DNA of 64,000 nt from Planctomycetota bacterium (GTDB lineage: Bacteria; Planctomycetota; B15-G4; SIAN01): positions 1 through 64,000 of the forward strand of contig JANQQL010000029.1 in the NCBI GenBank assembly GCA_028289345.1, in the 5' to 3' direction. Made by a program: the position numbers and the translations under genes. Below are positions 54,723-62,739 of this stretch, piece by piece (within the stretch, counting starts at the first letter, position 1; every line of letters starts with the position of its first letter). The notes below the pieces were generated by a model that worked only from the letters and a program-made list of their open reading frames with translations, was not told where the DNA came from and ran no database searches.

Positions 54723-56393
54723 ATGAAAGCTTGCTCATCAGGTATCGCTGTCGCGCTGTCGCTGTTGGGCTTCTCGCTTTTCTCGATGACCATTGCATCC
54801 GCCCAATGCCCCATCGCCAAACTCCTCGAGCCGGTCAGCAATGAGGTCGACGAGTTCGGGTATCAGGTTTGCCTCGAGGGAACCCTCGCGGTCGTTACGG
54901 AACTTGGAGAGCACCGCGACGGCTCTGTGCATTTCTTTCTGCGAACCGGGACCGGGCGCTGGGTCGAGACCCAAGAGCTCCGACCCGACGACGGATATGC
55001 CGGTCAGGAATTCGGTGGAAGCCTTGCTCTCGACGGGAATGTGTTAGTCGTCGGGGCCAGCCGAGATCACGAACTGGGCAACAACCAAGGAGCAGCCTAC
55101 GTTTTCTTGCGAGAGGAAAGCGAGAGCGGCGGTCCAGGCAACTGGTTTCAAGCCGCCAAGCTGCTGCCGTCCGGGCTGCTTCCCGGAGAGTTCGGGGGAA
55201 CGGTCGACGTGTCCGGCGGGACGATCGCTGTGGGCTTGAATCCCGACTACGGCAGTGAGGCTGCCTTTCTCTTCGAGCGCAATGACCAAGGGACAACGGA
55301 TCCTCACGACGACACTTGGGTCCAAACCGCAGCCTTCGAACCAGACGGACTCTCTCCCACTCATCAGTTCGGCCAGAGCGTTGCACTTTCCGAGGACGGC
55401 AACCTGCTCGTGGTTGGAGACCGAGGAGACACCTCTCTCGGCGAAGGGGCTTACCTTCCTTTCCACCGGAACGACGCCGGAACTCCCGACAATCGACTCG
55501 ATGACACCTGGCTGCTCGGAAACAAATTCAGCGTCGCCCCCGACAACTTCATGCGACTCGGATCCACGGCCCGGATCGACGGGGATTGGATCCTGGGATC
55601 CGGTTCCAGTGCAGGCACCGATGGTGCTGGCCGAGCGTTCACCTTCCTGCGGGATGATCAAGGCACGGCGAATCCGGTGGACGACACTTGGGAACTGACC
55701 CAGATCCTGAAGGGCTCCACGGTCGGGTTCTATCAGGGCTTCGGAGACGCGATGGCGATCGATGGAAACTTGGCGGTGATTGGTTCGTCGACGACAGACG
55801 GACGCCCACACGGAGGAGGACGGTGCTACGTCTTCGAGAATCAGGGAGGAACCTGGGTCGAAACGAGCGTGCTGCAGGCTCCGGATGAGGAGCATCTCGA
55901 TCGTGTGGGGACGGCCATCGCTCTGGAAGAAACAACCCTGCTTCTTGGCGCTCATGGTCAAGAGTTCTACGACGACTACGCTCCCGCTGAGGGAGCCGTC
56001 TATGAGGTCGAACTGAGTCGCCCGTCACCCTGGGAAAACCTCGGCCATGAATTCCGGCGCTGGCCGCTTCCTCAACTCGCCGGCTTCGGTTGCCTCGAAC
56101 CGGGAAGTCGCACGCGACTTCGGCTCTACAATTGTGAACGCTTTTCGGCGGCCTTTCTGATACTCGGGATGTCAGTGGTCAACCTCCCATTCAAGGACCA
56201 GCTTCTGGTGCCCGCTCCCGACTACGTGCTCCCCGTTACCCAAACAAGCGAGTGGGGATCCCACGACTTCCTGTCCGACTGGTCCAGTGAATTCCCCAGC
56301 GGAACGGAGTTTTTCTTCCAGGCGTTCGCGATCGATCCGTACTACGAGTTCGGAGTCGAGGCGTCGAACGCGGTGAGGGCGACGGTGCCGTAG
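54723..56393 (+). CDS. FG-GAP-repeat protein with shared C-terminal domain
   Basis: The 556-residue protein has a signal peptide (VALSLLGFSLFSMTIASA) behind AGGAG, 8 bases from the ATG. Residues about 35-440 hold FG-GAP units of an integrin-alpha-type beta-propeller: FGGSLALDGNVLVVGASRD, FGQSVALSEDGNLLVVGDRGD, FGDAMAIDGNLAVIGSS. The C-terminal 115 residues (from about 445) match those of the LamG-like protein at 23278-24726 (PFKDQLLVPAPD, PSGTEFFFQAFAID, ASNAVRATVP). It is a candidate surface or secreted adhesion protein. Calcium-binding DxDxDG loops are not prominent. Confidence 0.85.
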   Translation: MKACSSGIAVALSLLGFSLFSMTIASAQCPIAKLLEPVSNEVDEFGYQVCLEGTLAVVTELGEHRDGSVHFFLRTGTGRWVETQELRPDDGYAGQEFGGSLALDGNVLVVGASRDHELGNNQGAAYVFLREESESGGPGNWFQAAKLLPSGLLPGEFGGTVDVSGGTIAVGLNPDYGSEAAFLFERNDQGTTDPHDDTWVQTAAFEPDGLSPTHQFGQSVALSEDGNLLVVGDRGDTSLGEGAYLPFHRNDAGTPDNRLDDTWLLGNKFSVAPDNFMRLGSTARIDGDWILGSGSSAGTDGAGRAFTFLRDDQGTANPVDDTWELTQILKGSTVGFYQGFGDAMAIDGNLAVIGSSTTDGRPHGGGRCYVFENQGGTWVETSVLQAPDEEHLDRVGTAIALEETTLLLGAHGQEFYDDYAPAEGAVYEVELSRPSPWENLGHEFRRWPLPQLAGFGCLEPGSRTRLRLYNCERFSAAFLILGMSVVNLPFKDQLLVPAPDYVLPVTQTSEWGSHDFLSDWSSEFPSGTEFFFQAFAIDPYYEFGVEASNAVRATVP

Positions 56394-56676
56394 AACCGGG
56401 ACTGTTCTCGAGAGCACAGACTGCGAACCAGGACATTGTCGATGTCCGATTCACAGTCGACGTGCAACCGGACGAGGGAACCGCTCAGTTCAGCTGGACC
56501 TCGGCGGGCGCGGCGGGGCCATCTTGTGTTCCAAGATTCCGCTCCCGAAGAAAAGCAAGCAGGGGCTTTCCCGCGTGGCAGTGCGGAATTCGGTCAAGCG
56601 ATCGTTTCTCCGACTTGAATGCTCGATATGATCCCCCCCTCGCCAGACCCAGGACCACCGGAGAAGGGGCTTCCCT

Positions 56677-59600
56677 GTGACCGACTTTGCTTTCTCGCGG
56701 AAGCTGATCGTCACCGTCGCGACGATCGGCTTTCTGACACTCGCATCCACGCTCAACGCCCACGAGAACTTTTCGCTGCGCATCAACTGTGGGGGAACCG
56801 ACTACGTCGACACGTTTGGCAACACCTGGATGAGTGACACATACTTTTCCGGGTCGTCCAACTCCCACAGCGTGAGCTTGAACATCGCGAGTACCGGTGA
56901 TGATCCGCTGTACCGGGTCTCTCGGGTGGGACGCCCTTTCTTCTATGACATCCCGCTGGAGAACGCGACTTACTCGCTCACGCTGCACTTCGCCGAGAAC
57001 CAAGCCACCTTTCCCGGCACCCGCGTGTTCGACGTCTTCGCGGAGGGCGTCGAGATCATCACGGACCTGGACATCATTGCGGAAGTCGGCACCTTGACGG
57101 CGATGACCCGTCAGATGGATGTCACGGTTTCCGATGGAACCCTCGACCTCGACTTCGTCGGCAACATCGGAACTTGCCTGATCTCCGGGATCGAGATTGT
57201 CGACTTGGAATCCGGGCATCCGTTCTTGCACGTCGTGACGGACACGCCCTCACTGATGGTCGATTACGACGACGATGGAATCGTCGCGGTGGAGTTACGC
57301 GGGGACGAGTCCCACACCCACGAGATTGGCCACGTGCTGACTTCCCATACCTGGACCACCCAGGTGCCCGGCCCCGCCACTCCGGGCGGCGGTGGAAGCA
57401 TGGTGGACCGAGTCCTCGGCTCCGGTCAGACCATCACTTGCGAGCTGACGCCGGGCCCCCACCCCATCACTCTGACGATCGAAGACGACAACATTCCCGC
57501 GGAAACCCTCTCGGGGACGGTCAATCTTCCGGTGTATCGCCCCCATCGAGTCGGCGGAGTGTTCGCCCGCTACTTCACTCGCTCGGCAGGCCCTGGAAAA
57601 CGCCAGCAGAGGCAGGAGTTCGTCGAGGTTTTAGAAGGGCTGAAGGTCGAACCCAACGGCAATCAGATCGGCGGCTCGCCGTTGACCGTGGACACTCGCG
57701 TCGTCATGGAAGGCAATCTGGAGATCACCACGGCGGGGAGTTACCAGTTCCAGCTCTTGGGAGGAAGCTCCGGGGTCGTGTCCTTGAACGGGGCCCGAGT
57801 TCAAGGGGCACGGTTCCTCGACGTCGGCGATCACTCGATCCGGGTCATCGCGATGGTGAACTCCGCTGCGGATCTGCCGCTGGAGGTGGAAATCGCCGTG
57901 GACGGAGGGGGGTTCTCTTCCGTGTCCGCCGCCGACCTTCATCATGACCAGCGAGAGCTTCGTCCATTCATCAACACGGCCAGCCAATCCGGATCGGAAT
58001 TTGGCGGAGAACTCATCACGTTGACCGGTTGGGGGTTCTTCCCGCCAGAGTCGCTGATGGTGCGATGGGGCAACCAGGTCCTCATGGAGCCGGATCTCAC
58101 CATCGGACAGAACGAGATCACATTTCTTTCCCCTGCCGGAACCGGAACCCTCAACCTCTCGATCGAAACCACTCAAGGGCAAAGCAACTCGCGACCGTAC
58201 ACCTTCATCGCCAACCAGGCCCCCATCGTCTTCAACACCACGACTCTCGACAATCTGTCCAATCCGACTCGAGCGGCATGGGGACCCGATGGACGACTGT
58301 ACGTGGGAACACTGGACGGTGCTCTGAAGATTTACACCTTCGATGAGGATTGGGCCATCACCCACAGCCAGACCGTGACCACCATCCAGGCACTCTCGAA
58401 TCCAGAGATTCTCGGATTGGCCTTCAACCCTTTGGATCCTCCAACCCCGCCCAAGATCTACATCGCTCACTGCGAGCTGTTCGCCCACAACGGGGGCGAC
58501 TGCTTTGTCGGGGCATCGCCCTACAACGGCCAGGTGTCAACTCTGGAAGGCCCGAACTTCGACACGGTCACTCCCGTCATCACCAATTTGCCGGTTTCCA
58601 ATCATGACCATGGCATCAACGAGCTTCTGTTCGACAACCATGGCGACCTGTTCCTGGCGAGCGGTGGCAACACCAATGCTGGAATCGACAAGTGCACGAG
58701 TGGCGGGCTGAAAGAATCTCCGCTGACCGGCGGAATCTTGTGGGCGCCGATGTCGGACCCCTTGTTCAACGGGGCGATCCAGTACTACGAGACCGGCACC
58801 GACCCCCAAGTGATCAACAACGATCAGGTGTTCGGAGACATCGTCTCGGTCGTGAACGGAGTGACCGTGTATCCCTTTGCTATGGGAGTCCGCAATTCGT
58901 TCGGGATGGTGCTGACCACGGACGAGGGACTGTATTGCACGGACAACGGCCCGAACAGCGGATTCGGAGTGGCATCCCTGTCGGCCACGACCCAAGGCAG
59001 CATCGCTCCGCAGGACGATGACGAGTTGCTGCGCCCAGTGCAGGGCGGGTACTACGGTCACCCCAACCGCAATTATGGACGCACTTTCGACTACGCCAAC
59101 GTGTACCGCGGGGCCGGTGCTCCGCCAGTCGTCGGAGAGTACATCGCGCCCTTGCTGACCCACGCATCTTCGATCAATGGCGTCTTCCAGTATCGCGCCT
59201 CGACCTTTGGAAACGCCATGCGGAATGATCTGGTGTTCCAGAAATGGAACGGCGAAATGACCCGGGTCGAGCTGGCGAGCGACGGCATGTCTGTCGTGAC
59301 TTCCGAAACGATCAACAATTCCCCGGACGGACTGGACGCACTGCAGGGACCGGGAGGGGTGATCCTGAGCGTCGACTATTCCGGGGACAAGCTGCTGATT
59401 GCCGAACCCACCGATGCCGCCATCAATGGCCTGACCGCCTACGACATCTTTCCGTGGCGCGCCCTTGCGGACGGCACCGTGCCGTTCGTGATCGGCGGTG
59501 AAAACTTCGGATCCTTGTCCGACATGGTGGTGACCATTGGAGGACAGACGGCGGTCCTTACTTCCGTGACCAGCAAGCGCCTCCACGGCTTCATCCCCTC

Positions 59601-60618
59601 TCACCCGATGCCCTCGGCTGATCTTCTAGATGTGGTGGTGCAAAACACGTCCACCGCCGAAACCGAAATGCTGCTCGACTCCTTCCGCTATGTCTTCGAG
59701 CCAGGGGACGGCGCGGGGGCCTGGGAAAGCGAAACCACCATGCCCGCCGATCTGGCGGAAGTCGCCGCGGCCGCAGTCTCCGGGGTGATCTATGTCTTCG
59801 GCTCTGAAAACCCTGACACATTCGCTTACGATCTCTCGACCAAGACGTGGTCTACCAGTCGAGCCCAGCGCCCCTTCCTCGGCGACCATCACTCGGCAGA
59901 AGTCATTGGTCACCGGGTCTACCTGCTTGGTGGACTGGAAGCGTCCGAAGGCAGATTGCAGATCTACGACCCGCTCCTCGACCAATGGACCCTAGGTGCC
60001 CCCATTCCCTTCGCCACGGGCTCTGCGTCCACCGCCGTCATCGATGGCAAGATCTACGTCGCCGGCGGATTCGTCAACAACTCCACCGTGACCGATGCCG
60101 CGGTCTACGACCCGGAGCTCAACTCCTGGTCCACCATCGCAAGCATGCCCGTGGGTCGTAACCATGCCGCGTCTGGCACCGATGGAGAAAAGCTCTACGT
60201 GTTTGGCGGGCGAGGCCCGGGAAGTGGCAACTTCAACACCACCGCGATCGGCTTCGACGACGTGATGATCTACGACCCCGTCACCGACCAGTGGGAAGCC
60301 AGCTTCGATGTCGGTTCCACCATTCCTCCCGTGCCCCAGAAGCGAGGCGGCATGGGCAAGGCCCCCTACTTCCGCGGTGAGTTCTATGTCATGGGCGGGG
60401 AAACGACCAGCCAAGGCACGGGCCAAGTTGCCGGCAACGTCTACGACCGCGTGGACGTCTACGACCCGATTCAGCAAACCTGGCGACTGGACACTGCGAT
60501 GCCCAATCCACGGCACGGGATCTACCCGATTCTTTGCGACCGGAAGATCTACGTAATTTCGGGCGGGGTGGTGGCGTCGATTTCCTCATCGGACATCGTG
60601 GACGTGTTTCGGCACTAA
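56677..60618 (+). CDS. Malectin / PA14-like / IPT / GSDH-like / kelch multidomain protein
   Basis: The 1313-residue protein starts with GTG at 56677 behind AAGGGG and carries a signal peptide (IVTVATIGFLTLASTLNA). In order: a malectin-like domain (about 33-170, RINCGGTDYVDTFGNTW), a PA14-like region (about 295-410), an IPT/TIG domain (about 435-510, FGGELITLTGWGFFP), a glucose/sorbosone-dehydrogenase-like propeller (about 525-905; AWGPDGRLYVGTLDG, GHPNRNYGR) and another IPT (about 935-1010), then kelch repeats (about 1020-1313, VYLLGGLEA, KLYVFGGRGPG). It is probably secreted and binds carbohydrates. The shape resembles plant-cell-wall-like recognition proteins of planctomycetes. Confidence 0.88.
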   Translation: MTDFAFSRKLIVTVATIGFLTLASTLNAHENFSLRINCGGTDYVDTFGNTWMSDTYFSGSSNSHSVSLNIASTGDDPLYRVSRVGRPFFYDIPLENATYSLTLHFAENQATFPGTRVFDVFAEGVEIITDLDIIAEVGTLTAMTRQMDVTVSDGTLDLDFVGNIGTCLISGIEIVDLESGHPFLHVVTDTPSLMVDYDDDGIVAVELRGDESHTHEIGHVLTSHTWTTQVPGPATPGGGGSMVDRVLGSGQTITCELTPGPHPITLTIEDDNIPAETLSGTVNLPVYRPHRVGGVFARYFTRSAGPGKRQQRQEFVEVLEGLKVEPNGNQIGGSPLTVDTRVVMEGNLEITTAGSYQFQLLGGSSGVVSLNGARVQGARFLDVGDHSIRVIAMVNSAADLPLEVEIAVDGGGFSSVSAADLHHDQRELRPFINTASQSGSEFGGELITLTGWGFFPPESLMVRWGNQVLMEPDLTIGQNEITFLSPAGTGTLNLSIETTQGQSNSRPYTFIANQAPIVFNTTTLDNLSNPTRAAWGPDGRLYVGTLDGALKIYTFDEDWAITHSQTVTTIQALSNPEILGLAFNPLDPPTPPKIYIAHCELFAHNGGDCFVGASPYNGQVSTLEGPNFDTVTPVITNLPVSNHDHGINELLFDNHGDLFLASGGNTNAGIDKCTSGGLKESPLTGGILWAPMSDPLFNGAIQYYETGTDPQVINNDQVFGDIVSVVNGVTVYPFAMGVRNSFGMVLTTDEGLYCTDNGPNSGFGVASLSATTQGSIAPQDDDELLRPVQGGYYGHPNRNYGRTFDYANVYRGAGAPPVVGEYIAPLLTHASSINGVFQYRASTFGNAMRNDLVFQKWNGEMTRVELASDGMSVVTSETINNSPDGLDALQGPGGVILSVDYSGDKLLIAEPTDAAINGLTAYDIFPWRALADGTVPFVIGGENFGSLSDMVVTIGGQTAVLTSVTSKRLHGFIPSHPMPSADLLDVVVQNTSTAETEMLLDSFRYVFEPGDGAGAWESETTMPADLAEVAAAAVSGVIYVFGSENPDTFAYDLSTKTWSTSRAQRPFLGDHHSAEVIGHRVYLLGGLEASEGRLQIYDPLLDQWTLGAPIPFATGSASTAVIDGKIYVAGGFVNNSTVTDAAVYDPELNSWSTIASMPVGRNHAASGTDGEKLYVFGGRGPGSGNFNTTAIGFDDVMIYDPVTDQWEASFDVGSTIPPVPQKRGGMGKAPYFRGEFYVMGGETTSQGTGQVAGNVYDRVDVYDPIQQTWRLDTAMPNPRHGIYPILCDRKIYVISGGVVASISSSDIVDVFRH

Positions 60619-60631
60619 GTCAGGCTCGCGC

Positions 60632-60654
60632 GGGAGTCCGAGGTCGCGACTCCC
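60632..60654 (+). terminator. Possible terminator hairpin
   Basis: GGGAGTC (60632-60638) and GACTCCC (60648-60654) form a 7-bp stem with a 9-base loop, 14 bases after the malectin-kelch stop. No T-run follows. Confidence 0.4.
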
Positions 60655-60776
60655 CTCGAATGTAACGTGCATGTCACAGGCGTAGAGATTTCCGACCGCG
60701 GGGAACACGGCTGCCAGTAGTCTCGAAGAGACTGGCCAAGTCGCCCTCCGAGATCCGAATCATCCAAGAGACGCCC

Positions 60777-61685
60777 ATGACTCGATCCCGCTCCCCGTTC
60801 TTCCACGCTGTGTTTCTCTGGACAACCACTTCCGCCGCTTGTGTTGCGCAGACGACGAACCCACCGTCAACACCCCAGCTTCCACCGGAACCGCGTGCGG
60901 CCAAGGCAGCGCGGATCGACGAAGATCCCGAAGAGCCGGCTCTGTTGGCGAATGACCGGCCGACGGACGAAGCACTGTTCGCGGACCTGCTCGACAATCA
61001 CTGGGACCGGATCTTTCCCAACGGCGACAGAAACGTCGGCGGTCCGCAGTTCTTCAAATACATCTACGAGCAGCTCGCAACCAGCCATGACTTTTTCCAG
61101 CGATACAACCGATTCTACTGCGGGGTGAGCGGCGCCATCGTTCGTCCGAGCGATGGAAACGAGTACGAACTGGTCAAGGTCAAAGACGATGGCGGGAGTT
61201 GCGTGGTGGGCAAGTACTACCGATGCTGCTGGCCGTGCGCGTGCGACATCATGAAGTACGCCCGTGTCGAGCAAGCGGCCATTCGCCTCCCGAATGATCC
61301 AAGCGACCGCGAGGAAACCTATTGGGTGCTGACGATCGGGGATCCCTGCCATCAATGCCCCTCCTCCCCTTGCCCAGACCTTCCCCCCGAAGTGACCACC
61401 TACGAGTGCCTGGACAACGTGACCTCCAACGGCTTGAGGGTCCGTGCGGGACGACTCACGAGCGGCCCCGGACGCTTGGTCTTTGCACTCCTCCATGACG
61501 CAGTCCCCGCGGACCAGGTCGACGAAGCCACCTTGGCGGCCCTCATGACCCAGTGTGCTCCGAGGATCCACGCTTCTCCCAAAGAGCTCGAGACCATGGG
61601 AGGCATGGGAAACACATTCGTGGACGTCGCCCGCATCAACTCGGACGAGACCTTCCTCGACACCTTGGAAGACCTTTGCGAATAG
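60777..61685 (+). CDS. Cysteine-rich secreted protein, unrecognised
   Basis: The 302-residue protein has a probable signal peptide (FFHAVFLWTTTSAACVAQ) and a proline-rich segment. The core (about 75-220) is cysteine-rich: YCGVSGAIVR, CVVGKYYRCCWPCACDIMKYARV and CHQCPSSPCPD. The cysteine pairs suggest disulfides or metal binding. No family is recognised. It follows the malectin-kelch gene by 158 bases and precedes the third sigma/kinase pair on the same strand. Confidence 0.6.
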   Translation: MTRSRSPFFHAVFLWTTTSAACVAQTTNPPSTPQLPPEPRAAKAARIDEDPEEPALLANDRPTDEALFADLLDNHWDRIFPNGDRNVGGPQFFKYIYEQLATSHDFFQRYNRFYCGVSGAIVRPSDGNEYELVKVKDDGGSCVVGKYYRCCWPCACDIMKYARVEQAAIRLPNDPSDREETYWVLTIGDPCHQCPSSPCPDLPPEVTTYECLDNVTSNGLRVRAGRLTSGPGRLVFALLHDAVPADQVDEATLAALMTQCAPRIHASPKELETMGGMGNTFVDVARINSDETFLDTLEDLCE

Positions 61686-61819
61686 CTTGGACGGTATTCT
61701 TCGCGGGCGAGCCCCGCGGTGGCGAGCAAATCCCGAAGCGCGCACACGAGGAGACGCGCGGGCAAGGAACTCGCTGAAATGCCCCCCGCACGAACTGTCC
61801 CGGCGCGGGAAGAGGTTTC

Positions 61820-61848
61820 TTGAAACTGTATTTCCATTCTCGGTTATC
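61820..61848 (+). promoter_or_regulatory. Possible sigma70-like promoter for the sigma-factor gene
   Basis: TTGAAA (61820-61825), a 17-base spacer and GTTATC (61843-61848) in the 307-base gap 61686-61992 upstream of the sigma gene. The -10 is only a partial match. The rest of this gap holds no recognised gene. Confidence 0.3.
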
Positions 61849-61992
61849 GTTGGAGGGAACGATGGAGCCATTCGCGCGACGATCCCGGGCGATCGACCCG
61901 GCTCCGATCTCAAGACTGTCCAATGCGCACGGTTTCCCATCGGACAGCAATACCACTGAGTGGATGTTCGAGCACACTGGGAGCGCTTCCTC

Positions 61993-62661
61993 ATGGGGGT
62001 CGGCCGGTCGGAGAATCTTGGGCCAGGCGAAAGCCCCCGCGAAACACGATCGCGAGACGAGACTTCGATCCACACCGAACGTGCGATCCAAGGCGATCGC
62101 AAGAGCCTCGACTGGCTCGTGGAGCGATTCACACCGACCTTGAGGGCATGGGCTCGCGCGCGTGCGCGACGCCTCCTTGCTTCCGACCCCTCGCGGCTCG
62201 ACGACATCGTCCAGGAGACCTGGGTTCGAGTCTTGCCGAAGCTGTCTGAATTGAAACCTCGAAATGACCGTTACGGACCGGTGTTGATCAAGTTCGCGAC
62301 GACGGTGCTGAAGAACCTGATTCTCTCCTCCATCGAGAGGCCGGCACGCGAGCAGGCCACGGAACTCCTCGACTTGACCTCCCGGGGCGAGTCTTCGGCG
62401 GGTACAAGACTTGCACGACGAGAGGAGGCGGATCTTCTCTATCACGTTCTCCAGAAGCTCGAACCGCGCAAGCGCCAAGTCGTGCTGCTTTTCGGGCTCG
62501 AGCAACGCTCGCAGAAGGAAGTTGCCAGGCGACTAGGGATCGAGCCCGGACATGTTGGAGTCCTCTACAGCCGTGCTCGTAAAGAACTCAAGTACCACTT
62601 GTTCCGATCGATCGCTGCGGACGAGCCGGCTTCGGGCAAAGACCTCTTGGAGTTTCTGTAA
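61993..62661 (+). CDS. ECF-type sigma factor
   Basis: The 222-residue protein has an N-terminal extension of about 30 residues, then region 2 (ERAIQGDRKSLDWLVERFTPTLRAWA, with DDIVQETWVRVLPKL) and a region 4 (LEPRKRQVVLLFGLEQRSQKEVARRLGIEPGHVGVLYSRARKEL). The ATG at 61993 lies in a longer frame that starts with GTG at 61960, and neither has a strong Shine-Dalgarno. A kinase gene follows about 80 bases downstream, as in the other two sigma/kinase pairs of this window. Confidence 0.8.
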   Translation: MGVGRSENLGPGESPRETRSRDETSIHTERAIQGDRKSLDWLVERFTPTLRAWARARARRLLASDPSRLDDIVQETWVRVLPKLSELKPRNDRYGPVLIKFATTVLKNLILSSIERPAREQATELLDLTSRGESSAGTRLARREEADLLYHVLQKLEPRKRQVVLLFGLEQRSQKEVARRLGIEPGHVGVLYSRARKELKYHLFRSIAADEPASGKDLLEFL

Positions 62662-62739
62662 TCTTCCACGGATCAATGCGTTCCCATCAGTGGGATGCCC
62701 TCGGCCGATGATGGAACGATGAAGCGGGAGCAATTCGTC

